A program made the position numbers and the translations under genes. The notes beneath the pieces were generated by a model. The model saw only the letters and a program-made list of their open reading frames with translations. It ran no database searches and was not told where the DNA came from. A stretch of 47,645 nucleotides of DNA, taken from Sulfurimonas sp. (GTDB taxonomy: Bacteria > Campylobacterota > Campylobacteria > Campylobacterales > Sulfurimonadaceae). Below are positions 16,987 to 25,689 of this stretch, in pieces (the first letter of the stretch is position 1; the number at the start of each line of letters is the position of its first letter). The stretch lies in contig JAABQD010000023.1 of NCBI GenBank assembly GCA_011391635.1, forward strand, positions 1-47,645, in the 5' to 3' direction.

Positions 16987-18342
16987 TTAAATTCCCTCAG
17001 CAATCATAGCATCTGCTACTTTTTTAAATCCTGCGATATTCGCACCATCGACATAATTGCCTTCTACACCATAATCTTTTGCCGTGAGTGCGACACTTGT
17101 ACAGATGCGTCGCATTGTGATTTTGAGTTTTTTATCTACTTTTTCAAAAGACCATTTTTGCATCGAAGCGTTTTGGCTCATCTCAAACTCACTCACAGCG
17201 ACCCCTCCAGCATTGGCAGCTTTTGCAGGAGCAAAACAGATTTTTTGAGATAAAAATAGCTCTATCGCCTCTGGAGTCGAAGGCATATTTGCACCTTCTG
17301 TGACACTTACGCACCCATTTGCAATCAAATTTTTTGCGTCAATTTCTGTAAGCTCATTTTGTGTTGCACAAGGAAATGCCGCATAACAAGGGATATTCCA
17401 AACTGCATGACCACCCTCAGGATACTCTGAAATAGGAATATACTTGGCATCTGGATGCGTTTTGAGATACGCTTCAAGTGAAGCTCTTTTTTCAAGTTTC
17501 AAATCTTTGAGAAGAAGAATATCTAAACCTCTTTCATCATAAATCATACCTTGTGAATCTGTACAAGTCACAGGAATTGCTCCGATTTGTAGAAGTTTTT
17601 CTATGGCATGCAGAGCTACATTTCCAGCTCCGCTCACCGTACAGATTTTGCCATCAAGTGGCTCTTTGTTCTCGATTTCGAGCATCTTCTCAGTAAAATA
17701 AATCGCCCCATACCCCGTCGCTTCAGGACGCATCAAAGAGCCACCAAACATAAAAGGTTTACCCGTCAAAACACCATCATATTTGAGCGTAATTTTTTTG
17801 TACTCTCCAAATAAAAAGCCTATTTCACGACCGCCCACTCCGATATCTCCAGCAGGAATATCGATGCGTGGTCCGATATATTGGTGCAACGCAGTCATAA
17901 AAGCAGCACAAAACTTCATCACTTCAAAGTCACTTTTGCCTTTTGGGTCAAAGTCACTTCCCCCCTTTGCTCCACCGATTGGCAGACCTGTGAGTGCATT
18001 TTTGAGAATTTGCTCAAAACCCAAAAATTTTAAAATCCCCTCATTCACACTTGGATGGAAACGAAGCCCACCTTTGTAGGGTCCAAGAGAGTTGTTAAAC
18101 TGTACTCTGTAGCCTGTATTGACCTTCACATTTTGGTTATCATCAAACCAAGTGACTTTAAATTTTATAACTCTATCAGGGACAACTAATCTCTCTAAAA
18201 CTGCGTATTTTTTATATTTTGGATCAGATTCTAAGAGCGGTGCTATCGAGCGAATGACCTCTTCTAGGGCTTGAAAAAAAACATTGTTTTCATTGCAATC
18301 CCCATTTTCTAACTTCTCTATCTCTGTTTCTGCTATTGACAT
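16987..18342 (-). CDS. gdhA: NADP-type glutamate dehydrogenase
   Basis: A 451-residue cytoplasmic hexameric-type enzyme that aminates 2-oxoglutarate with ammonia. It has the substrate-binding and catalytic motif GGLRFHPSVNEGILKFLGFEQ, then LPIGGAKGGSDFDPKGKS with the active Lys near residue 120, PAGDIGVGGREIGFLFGEYK and the dinucleotide fold VSGAGNVALHA. Length is that of the NADP small-subunit class. It begins 15 bases after frdB with AGGGA before the ATG, so it is the last gene of a frdCAB-gdhA operon. Confidence 0.95.
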   Translation of the reverse strand: MSIAETEIEKLENGDCNENNVFFQALEEVIRSIAPLLESDPKYKKYAVLERLVVPDRVIKFKVTWFDDNQNVKVNTGYRVQFNNSLGPYKGGLRFHPSVNEGILKFLGFEQILKNALTGLPIGGAKGGSDFDPKGKSDFEVMKFCAAFMTALHQYIGPRIDIPAGDIGVGGREIGFLFGEYKKITLKYDGVLTGKPFMFGGSLMRPEATGYGAIYFTEKMLEIENKEPLDGKICTVSGAGNVALHAIEKLLQIGAIPVTCTDSQGMIYDERGLDILLLKDLKLEKRASLEAYLKTHPDAKYIPISEYPEGGHAVWNIPCYAAFPCATQNELTEIDAKNLIANGCVSVTEGANMPSTPEAIELFLSQKICFAPAKAANAGGVAVSEFEMSQNASMQKWSFEKVDKKLKITMRRICTSVALTAKDYGVEGNYVDGANIAGFKKVADAMIAEGI

Positions 18343-18357
18343 TTATATCCCTAATTT

Positions 18358-19101
18358 TTAATTTTTTATTGCTGTTTTGAGCATCATACGACGAAGGTAA
18401 GCAATTTTGCTCTGAAGTGGTAAATCTTTTGGGCAGACATCTTCACATCCCAAAAGTGTCATACAACCAAAAACACCATTCTCATCACCGATAAGTTCAT
18501 AATACTCGGCATCACTTCTTTTATCTCGTGGGTCAAGATGATAACGAGCTACTTTATTGAGTCCAACCGCTCCCACAAAGCTTGGTCGCATCTGAATGGT
18601 GCCACATCCAGCGACACAACAGCCACACTCTACACAACGGTCAAGTTCATAAATCTCATCTGCGAGGGAAGGCTCCATTCGCTCTTCGAGTTTATCGTAT
18701 TGTATTTCTGATTCTTTATCATGTATCCAAGTCTCGAGATGTTCATTCAAATAACGCATCCATTCGCCTGTAAATATAGACAAATCTTTTATGAGTTTAA
18801 AAAGAGGAAGAGGTGCAAGTGTGATATGTGCATCAAGCTTGGAAGTGAGTGTGCGACACGCCAAGGTTGGTCTGCCATTGACAAGCATCGAGCAACTTCC
18901 ACAGATTCCAGCACGGCAGACAAAATCAAACATCAAAGAGTTGTCAAGATGCTCTCGTATCTCATTAAGAACAATGAAAAGTGTCATTCCATCAGACTCT
19001 ACTACTTCAAAGCGTTCGATATGTGGAAAATCATTTTTATCATTTGGGTCAAAACGCAAAACATCTATTTTAAGGAGTCTTGGGGCTATCTCTTGGCTCA
19101 T
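18358..19101 (-). CDS. frdB: Fumarate reductase iron-sulfur subunit
   Basis: A 247-residue electron-transfer subunit. Three cluster motifs are present: [15 protein letters not shown] with a later Cys (TLACR) for [2Fe-2S]; [11 protein letters not shown] for [4Fe-4S]; and [17 protein letters not shown] for the remaining ligands of [3Fe-4S]. Order and length match quinol:fumarate reductase of Wolinella. The ATG overlaps the frdA stop by four bases. As in related species the enzyme might also work as succinate dehydrogenase; sequence does not decide. Confidence 0.94.
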   Translation of the reverse strand: MSQEIAPRLLKIDVLRFDPNDKNDFPHIERFEVVESDGMTLFIVLNEIREHLDNSLMFDFVCRAGICGSCSMLVNGRPTLACRTLTSKLDAHITLAPLPLFKLIKDLSIFTGEWMRYLNEHLETWIHDKESEIQYDKLEERMEPSLADEIYELDRCVECGCCVAGCGTIQMRPSFVGAVGLNKVARYHLDPRDKRSDAEYYELIGDENGVFGCMTLLGCEDVCPKDLPLQSKIAYLRRMMLKTAIKN

Positions 19102-21086
19102 ATATTTTCTCCTAATCTCTCATTAATATTACGATATTTTTTTGGCAACTTATCCAAATAAGGCATCAAAGCATTCTGAATCTCAAATCTCGAAGCTCCC
19201 TCTTGGATGAGCTTTTCTTGCACTGCTTTGACAACTGCTTCTCGCATTTGTGTCTCATGGTGGTGTTGTGTCAAATCCTTGCCATATCCGCGAAACCCTG
19301 GAGGAAGCTCCATATTTGCGACTGAAATCTCTTCATAACTCACAGTTGGCATCGTTTGATTTGCATCCGGCCATGATGTGAGCGTTCGTTTGAGCCAGTT
19401 TTCATCATCTCTTGCTGGAAAATCTTCTCGTGAGTGTGCTCCACGGCTCTCCTCTCTAAGCAAGGCTCCATAAGCCACCGTAAGGGCGACTTTAAGCATT
19501 TTTTGTGTTCTGTATGCATTTACCAGTGCTGGATTTGCCGCACGGCTTTTTGAACGGAAAACTTCTATATTTTTGGAGCGTTTGAGTAACTCTTCCAACT
19601 CAACCACCGCCTCTTGCAAATCTTTACCATTTCTAAAAATACCGACTTTATCCATCATAATCTCTTCCATGCGACGACGCAGAACATAAGCATCTTCGCC
19701 ATTTTGTTTGGTTAAGAGTGCTTCGAGTTTCTCTTTTTCAACTTTGAGTGCCATCTCGATTTTGGAAGAGTGAATGTGCATCGAACTCTCTGGTGCATCA
19801 CAAAAATCAGAGATATATTCAGCGACCAGCATTCCAGCGACAACCGTTTCACTCACAGAGTTTCCACCCAAACGATTAAAGCCGTGTAAATCCCAACAAG
19901 CCGCCTCTCCACAAGAGTAAAGCCCCTTGAGTGTTTGTGATTCGCCTGTGTATTTTGTGCGGATTCCACCCATGGAGTAGTGTTGTGTTGGACGCACTGG
20001 AATCGGGCTTACAGCGGGGTCTATGCCCAAAAAGTTTTCGCAAATTTCTTTGACTTCACGCAGATTTTTTTCAATATGTTCGCGTCCAAGGTTGGTAATG
20101 TCAAGCCATAAATGGTCTCCATAACGACTTTGGACACCCTTGCCTTTTCGCATATGCTCTGTCATTCTACGGCTGACAACATCGCGTGAAGCCAACTCTT
20201 TTTTATCTGGCTCATAATCAGGCATAAATCGATAGCCATCTTTATCCAAAAGAAGTCCACCATCGCCACGGCACCCCTCGGTTGTGAGAATACCAACAGG
20301 AACAATCGCCGTAGGATGAAACTGCACCGCTTCCATATTTCCAAGTGTAGCAATGCCCGTCTCTAACGCCAAAGCTTGACCTATTCCTTGGCAAATAATT
20401 GCATTGGTTGAAACGCTGTAAATCCTTCCATATCCACCTGTTGCAACTGTTGTTGCCTTACTCACATATGCAACCAACTCCCCTGTCATAAGATTTCTAG
20501 CCACTGCTCCATAACAGCGACCTTCATCTGTAATGAGTGAAATCGCCTCCATGCGTTCGTGAATCTCTACCTCTTGTTCGTGTGCTCTATTATCCATCGC
20601 ATAGAGCATACTATGACCCGTTCCATCGGAGGTGTAGCAAGTTCTCCACTTTTTCGTACCGCCGAAGTCTCGGGCAGTGATGAGTCCGTGGGCTTCCTCT
20701 TTTTCACTAATCGTCACTTTTTGTGCGTTGATAATTGCTGTTCTATCGCCCTTTTGCACCCTGCTCCAAGGAACACCCCAATGTGCCAACTCTCTGATAG
20801 CTTTTGGAGCACAGTGAACAAACATCCGTGCAACTTCTTGGTCAGCTCCCCAGTCACTTCCTCGAATCGTATCACCAAAGTGAACATCTTCGTTGTCGCC
20901 CTCGCCCATTTTTGAGTTTGCTAAACTCGCCTGCATACCACCTTGTGCCGCAGCGGAGTGTGAGCGTTTGGGTGGAACCAGAGAGATAATGAGTGCATCA
21001 TGCCCTCGCTCTTTGACACCCGTTGCAACTCGAAGCCCTGCAAGTCCGCCACCTATGATGAGAACATCTGTGTAAATTATTTTCAT
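19098..21086 (-). CDS. frdA: Fumarate reductase flavoprotein subunit
   Basis: A 662-residue catalytic subunit. The FAD fold is [15 protein letters not shown] (residues 7-21). [15 protein letters not shown] places the covalent-flavin His at residue 43, the same number as reported for Wolinella succinogenes FrdA. The substrate/capping region [21 protein letters not shown] and the catalytic-base region ([16 protein letters not shown]) are present, as is the C-terminal [14 protein letters not shown]. Its ATG overlaps the frdC stop by one base (TAATG). Confidence 0.96.
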   Translation of the reverse strand: MKIIYTDVLIIGGGLAGLRVATGVKERGHDALIISLVPPKRSHSAAAQGGMQASLANSKMGEGDNEDVHFGDTIRGSDWGADQEVARMFVHCAPKAIRELAHWGVPWSRVQKGDRTAIINAQKVTISEKEEAHGLITARDFGGTKKWRTCYTSDGTGHSMLYAMDNRAHEQEVEIHERMEAISLITDEGRCYGAVARNLMTGELVAYVSKATTVATGGYGRIYSVSTNAIICQGIGQALALETGIATLGNMEAVQFHPTAIVPVGILTTEGCRGDGGLLLDKDGYRFMPDYEPDKKELASRDVVSRRMTEHMRKGKGVQSRYGDHLWLDITNLGREHIEKNLREVKEICENFLGIDPAVSPIPVRPTQHYSMGGIRTKYTGESQTLKGLYSCGEAACWDLHGFNRLGGNSVSETVVAGMLVAEYISDFCDAPESSMHIHSSKIEMALKVEKEKLEALLTKQNGEDAYVLRRRMEEIMMDKVGIFRNGKDLQEAVVELEELLKRSKNIEVFRSKSRAANPALVNAYRTQKMLKVALTVAYGALLREESRGAHSREDFPARDDENWLKRTLTSWPDANQTMPTVSYEEISVANMELPPGFRGYGKDLTQHHHETQMREAVVKAVQEKLIQEGASRFEIQNALMPYLDKLPKKYRNINERLGENI

Positions 21087-21817
21087 TAGTGGTTCTCCAA
21101 GTGGATAGTTTCTGATTTATAGTGTACACCATTGCTAAAATCGTGCGTCAATCCTATATAGGTATATTTTCCAAGCGATGAGAGACCTACAATGATATAA
21201 ACCACTATCATCGCCTTCATAAGAAGTTTAAATCTCGCACGAGAAATTTCTGTATGTTTGCCCTCCATAAAACCCCACTTCAGAGCCAAACGATAGAGCC
21301 CGATAAAAGCGTGTGAAATAACAGAGAGAAGCAACATAAAATAGAGCGGACCCATAAATTCAGAGACAATTCTGTATGAACTTGCATAGGGTCCAATGTT
21401 TGAAGGTTGACTCATCATGATATAAAGATGCACCGAACCGATAAAAAACATCATGAAGCCCGTAATCACTTGAATCATCCATAAAGAGCTATCTTCGTGT
21501 TGCATCCTCGTGGTATGTTCTCTAATGATTTTATACTGTCTATAACTTGAAGGAAATTTTCTCAGAGCCAAAACTGCATGAAGAATAAAAATAGTAAAAA
21601 TAGCAGCTGCTAAAAAAGAGACGATGCCAGGATATGTCTCGCCAAAAAAGTAATACCCCTCAAACATAAGTGTCACTTTGTACATCATCTCATTAGAGAC
21701 GAGTATAGAGGCTTCAAAAAGAATATGCCCCATAATAAAAAGTGCTAACACCAATCCCGTAGCACTCTGCGTCAAATCCAGCCATGCTGGTATTTTGTCC
21801 ATCTTCTCTTGTTTCAT
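21086..21817 (-). CDS. frdC: Fumarate reductase dihaem cytochrome b subunit
   Basis: A 243-residue membrane anchor with about five helices. Histidines suited to axial haem ligation are visible in [10 protein letters not shown] (His31), [21 protein letters not shown] and [11 protein letters not shown], agreeing with the dihaem Wolinella type. It oxidises menaquinol and anchors FrdAB. First gene of frdCAB-gdhA, divergent from the PAS-GGDEF-EAL gene at 22028. Confidence 0.93.
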   Translation of the reverse strand: MKQEKMDKIPAWLDLTQSATGLVLALFIMGHILFEASILVSNEMMYKVTLMFEGYYFFGETYPGIVSFLAAAIFTIFILHAVLALRKFPSSYRQYKIIREHTTRMQHEDSSLWMIQVITGFMMFFIGSVHLYIMMSQPSNIGPYASSYRIVSEFMGPLYFMLLLSVISHAFIGLYRLALKWGFMEGKHTEISRARFKLLMKAMIVVYIIVGLSSLGKYTYIGLTHDFSNGVHYKSETIHLENH

Positions 21818-21890
21818 TCACGCTCCATAGCACTCTCAAATAATTTCAGAATTTTACTATAATATAACTACATTTTATACACAAACAAAG

Positions 21891-21919
21891 TTCCACATGC
21901 CAACTCCTCCACATGCCAA
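21891..21919 (-). repeat. Two direct copies of the uptake-like motif in the frdC/22028 divergent region
   Basis: TTCCACATGCCAA (21891-21903) and TCCACATGCCAAG (21908-21920) in the same orientation, 16 bases apart. The 210-bp region 21818-22027 holds promoters for both neighbours (TATAAT-like boxes around 21860-21866) and no other gene. Unlike the other intergenic groups these copies are not inverted, so they cannot form the terminator hairpin. Confidence 0.8.
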
Positions 21920-22027
21920 GATTAAAGCAGAATTTATACAATCGGGTTGAATAAAAAACAGATTAAGATACATTTACACATTTATTAAGTAAAATGACCA
22001 ACTTTATAGATTATCAGAAGAGTATTT

Positions 22028-24427
22028 ATGTACAAAATCGATCAAGATAAGAAACTTTACCTCACTATCTTTATCACACTTGTCTTGCCTATCTTTATTG
22101 GCATGTGGCTTCAAAATTATAATAGTTTTCGATTTATCAGCATTCCTTTTCACTCTTTTTTAGAAGCTACAGGTGCTTTGGCTGCACTTACCATGGCACT
22201 CATTATTTTTATTATGTACTCGCATTTGCTTGTGATAAACAGCTACCATAGAGCCTCTTTAGCACTTATAACAATGGGTGTTTTTGATGCATTTCATGCA
22301 ATGGTCTATCCTGGTGAGTTGTTTGTATGGCTTCACTCTCTCGCTGTTTTTGCTGGTGGACTCATTTTTGCAATTGTCTGGTTGCCAGATATGAAAGTAA
22401 GTCAAAAAAGCTACAAAATCATTCCTCTTATTTTTTTTAGTTCCGCTATTTTTATATCAATTCTCTCTATTGCATACCCCTCTCTTGTCCCACAAATGCT
22501 GACAAAAGAGAATGAATTTACCTATTTTGCCAACTTTCTCAATCTTATTGGTGGGATTTTATTTATAGTAGCTAGTTTTTACTATATCAAAAAATATCTC
22601 ACATATTACGATGATGACGACCTTCTTTTTGCAGGACATACTCTCTTATTTGGCACAGCTGGTGTGCTCTTTTTCTTTTCAAATATTTGGGATGCACAGT
22701 GGTGGTTATGGCATTTTTTGAGATTTGTAGCGTACATGATTGCCCTTTACTACCTCATCAAACTTTTCAATAATTCATTGGTAGAAAACTATGAAAACCA
22801 TGAAGCTGCCAAAGTCATCAACCAAAAACTTCTCGATGCAATGCACTCTCTTCAAGAGCATAGACGCGCGTATGATGAATCCAGTTTCATCACTGTCTCA
22901 GATTTAAAAGGCAACATAGTTTATATCAACGATGCGATGCTTCAAAAAACAAACTACACAAAAAAAGAGTTGATAGGGCAACCACATAGTATATTAAGAG
23001 ATAAAAATACACCTAAACAGCTTTTTGCTGAGATGTGGAAAACGATACAAGATAAGCAAACTTGGCGTGGCATGATTAAAAATCGTAAAAAAGATGGCTC
23101 TTCTTTTTATGTCAATCTGACTGTTGTTCCGCTTTTGAACGCAGAGGGCGAAATTGTTGAATATATTGGCATACGAGATGATGTCACAGAATTGGTTCAA
23201 TCCAAAAGAGAGCTAAAAAAACAGTTTTATACAGACAAACTTACCACGCTCTATAACCGTTCCAAACTCATAAGTGATTTAGAATATGTAGAAAGACCAA
23301 TGCTTGTCTCATTCAATATCAAAGGATTCAAAAACTACAATGACTTTTTTGGTTCAGATTTTGGAGACAAACTTCTCATTGAAGTGAGTAACTTGATTTT
23401 AAACAACTTTATCTCTAAAGAGTACACAATTTATAGAAATCACGCAGATGAGTTTATTATCCTTAAAAGTTACAATCCTATTATTAAAAACCTTTGCATT
23501 ACCGAAATTGTTGATTTTCTCAATTTAATAAATAGCAAAAAATTCAATATCAATTTTCACGAAATAGCACTAAGTTTAAGTTGTGGTATCTCCTTTGATT
23601 ACGCCGATATTCTCCATGTGGATATGGCACTCAAAGAGTCTAAAAAAACAAAAAAAGAGTATGTCATTTACAGCGACTCTCTCACTGTGTATGATGAATA
23701 TAAAAAGAATATCTACTACTCAAAAATACTGCGAGATGCCATCACAAACGAAAGAGTTTTTGCAGAGTTTCAACCTATATACAATTTGCAAACAAAATCC
23801 ATAGAGAAGTATGAAACACTCATCCGAATAAAAGATGAAAATAATTTAACTATCTATCCAAACAACTTTTTAGAGATATCCAAACAGACAAGGCTCTATC
23901 ATGAACTCACACGAAGAGTTATCAAAGAGGGAATTGCTTTTGCCTTACAATCTGGCTGTGAGGTCTCTATCAATATCACGGCGGATGACATACTTGATGT
24001 GGATACTTCTGATTTTATTCTTAATAATCTCAAAAGTATAAATTACGCAAATAAAATTGTTTTTGAACTTGTAGAGTCCGAAGGGATAGAGAGCTTTGAG
24101 AGTGTTATGGCGTTTTTTACAAAACTCAAACAACTCGGTTCGAAGATAGCCATAGATGACTTTGGAACAGGATACTCCAACTTTGATTATCTTATCAGAT
24201 TAAAAGCTGATTTTATCAAAATTGATGGTTCATTAATAAAAAATTTAGATACTGATAAAAATCACTATGCAGTTGTTGAAACTATCGTCGTATTTGCGAA
24301 GAAAAATGGACTCAAAATTATCGCTGAATTTGTCCACTCAGAAGAGATTCTAGGTAAAGTCTATGAACTAGGCATCGAATATGCCCAAGGATTTTACATC
24401 GGTAAACCATCAAGAGAGGTACAGTAA
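22028..24427 (+). CDS. Membrane PAS-GGDEF-EAL protein, probable c-di-GMP phosphodiesterase
   Basis: A 799-residue protein. Seven or eight hydrophobic segments fill residues 12-245, a MASE-like sensory membrane domain. A PAS domain of the Aer type follows at about 275-390 (SDLKGNIVYIND, then TWRGMIKNRKKDGSSFYV). The GGDEF domain (about 395-550) is degenerate: the motif reads NHADEF, so cyclase activity is unlikely. The EAL domain (about 575-795) keeps the key acidic residues: YETLIRI for EAL, ELVESEG, DDFGTGYSNF, FIKIDGS and AEFVHSEE. It is probably an active phosphodiesterase. Two bases separate it from the UrtA-like gene. An uptake-like motif encodes Ile-Gly-Met-Trp in the first helix. Confidence 0.9.
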   Translation: MYKIDQDKKLYLTIFITLVLPIFIGMWLQNYNSFRFISIPFHSFLEATGALAALTMALIIFIMYSHLLVINSYHRASLALITMGVFDAFHAMVYPGELFVWLHSLAVFAGGLIFAIVWLPDMKVSQKSYKIIPLIFFSSAIFISILSIAYPSLVPQMLTKENEFTYFANFLNLIGGILFIVASFYYIKKYLTYYDDDDLLFAGHTLLFGTAGVLFFFSNIWDAQWWLWHFLRFVAYMIALYYLIKLFNNSLVENYENHEAAKVINQKLLDAMHSLQEHRRAYDESSFITVSDLKGNIVYINDAMLQKTNYTKKELIGQPHSILRDKNTPKQLFAEMWKTIQDKQTWRGMIKNRKKDGSSFYVNLTVVPLLNAEGEIVEYIGIRDDVTELVQSKRELKKQFYTDKLTTLYNRSKLISDLEYVERPMLVSFNIKGFKNYNDFFGSDFGDKLLIEVSNLILNNFISKEYTIYRNHADEFIILKSYNPIIKNLCITEIVDFLNLINSKKFNINFHEIALSLSCGISFDYADILHVDMALKESKKTKKEYVIYSDSLTVYDEYKKNIYYSKILRDAITNERVFAEFQPIYNLQTKSIEKYETLIRIKDENNLTIYPNNFLEISKQTRLYHELTRRVIKEGIAFALQSGCEVSINITADDILDVDTSDFILNNLKSINYANKIVFELVESEGIESFESVMAFFTKLKQLGSKIAIDDFGTGYSNFDYLIRLKADFIKIDGSLIKNLDTDKNHYAVVETIVVFAKKNGLKIIAEFVHSEEILGKVYELGIEYAQGFYIGKPSREVQ
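22098..22108 (+). repeat. Dispersed uptake-like motif, copy in the GGDEF-EAL gene
   Basis: TTGGCATGTGG followed by CT, encoding Ile-Gly-Met-Trp. It is the last copy inside a gene before a stretch of more than 11 kb with only one further copy. Confidence 0.75.
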
Positions 24428-24429
24428 TT

Positions 24430-25689
24430 ATGAAATTTTATGCCATTATTTTCTCTATTGTTCTTTTTATTTTACTCTCTTTGTTTGGGTTTGAATATAT
24501 ACAAAAAGAGAAGATTAAAATCGGTATCATTCACTCTCAAAGCGGAACAATGGCTATGAGTGAAAAATCTGTTTTGGATGCAACCATTTTTGCGATTGAG
24601 CAAATCAATGCTGAGGGCGGTATTTTAGGAAAAAAACTAGAAGCGGTTGTTGTGGATGGAAAATCAAGCGATACAGGTTTTGAAGAGGCTCTGGACATAC
24701 TTCTCAAAAATGGAGTAACAACTATCTTTGGTGGATGGACTTCATCTTCAAGAAAAGCTATGAAAACAGCACTGGAAAAAGAAGATGCTCTTTTATTCTA
24801 CCCTATTCAATATGAGGGGTTTGAGAGTTCAGAAAATATTATTTACTTAGGACTCACACCAAATCAACAAGTCATTCCTACTATTAACTATGCAGTAGAA
24901 AAATTTGGAAGAACTCTCTTTTTGGTTGGTTCTGACTATATTTATCCACAAGTTACAAACAAATTTATCAACTCTGTAACAGAATATTTCAATCTCAAAA
25001 TAGTAGGCGAAGAGTACAAGCTCCTTGGTGCAACAAATTTTGATGATACTATTGAAAAAATTAAGAGCCAAAAACCCTCATTTATTATCAACACGCTCAA
25101 TGGCGATAGTAATATCGCTTTTTTTAAAGCATTGAGTGATAATAATATCTCACTCATAAACACACCTGTTTTTTCATTTTCCATCACCGAAAATGAACTC
25201 GAAAAAATTTCTCAATATATCGGTACAAAAGCCCTTGAAGGAAGCTACCTGACATGGAGCTACTTTAGTTCTATTGAGAGCAAAGAGAATCAAGAACTCA
25301 AATCTCTCTTTAAAAAACGCTTTGGCAACGATATCATTGTAACCGACCCAATGTACACAGCGTATATGGGAGTAAAACTTTATGAACAAAATGTAAAAAA
25401 ACATGGTTGTTACAAAACAAAAACAACAAAAAAGAACCTTGCAAAAGAGAGTATAGGTGGAGTAGCCGGAGTTGTTGCGATGGATGCAAAAAATAATCAT
25501 ACATGGAAAGAGGTGCGAATTGCAAAGATCAATGCTGATGCAAAAGCAGTTGTGATATGGGAATCAGAAGCACTCCAAAAAGCGAAACCTTTTCCGGAAT
25601 ATATCAACACGCATGAGATGCTCAACTATGAAAAAGAACTATACCAACGATGGAATAGTAGATATGAAGCAAGCAAGGAGTACAGATGA
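24430..25689 (+). CDS. Periplasmic UrtA/AmiC-like ligand-binding protein
   Basis: A 419-residue protein with an N-terminal signal/anchor (FYAIIFSIVLFILLSLFGF, no obvious lipobox) and a type I periplasmic-binding fold of the branched-chain amino acid/urea/amide class: IGIIHSQSGTMAMSE, INAEGGILGKKLEAVVVDG, TIFGGWTSSSRKAMK, FYPIQYEGFE and DPMYTAYMGVKLYEQ. UrtA and AmiC share these motifs. No ABC permease or ATPase is adjacent. It lies between a GGDEF-EAL gene and a Cache-GGDEF gene, overlapping the latter by four bases. It therefore probably presents a small nitrogenous ligand to a signalling protein rather than importing it; this is inference. Confidence 0.85.
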   Translation: MKFYAIIFSIVLFILLSLFGFEYIQKEKIKIGIIHSQSGTMAMSEKSVLDATIFAIEQINAEGGILGKKLEAVVVDGKSSDTGFEEALDILLKNGVTTIFGGWTSSSRKAMKTALEKEDALLFYPIQYEGFESSENIIYLGLTPNQQVIPTINYAVEKFGRTLFLVGSDYIYPQVTNKFINSVTEYFNLKIVGEEYKLLGATNFDDTIEKIKSQKPSFIINTLNGDSNIAFFKALSDNNISLINTPVFSFSITENELEKISQYIGTKALEGSYLTWSYFSSIESKENQELKSLFKKRFGNDIIVTDPMYTAYMGVKLYEQNVKKHGCYKTKTTKKNLAKESIGGVAGVVAMDAKNNHTWKEVRIAKINADAKAVVIWESEALQKAKPFPEYINTHEMLNYEKELYQRWNSRYEASKEYR

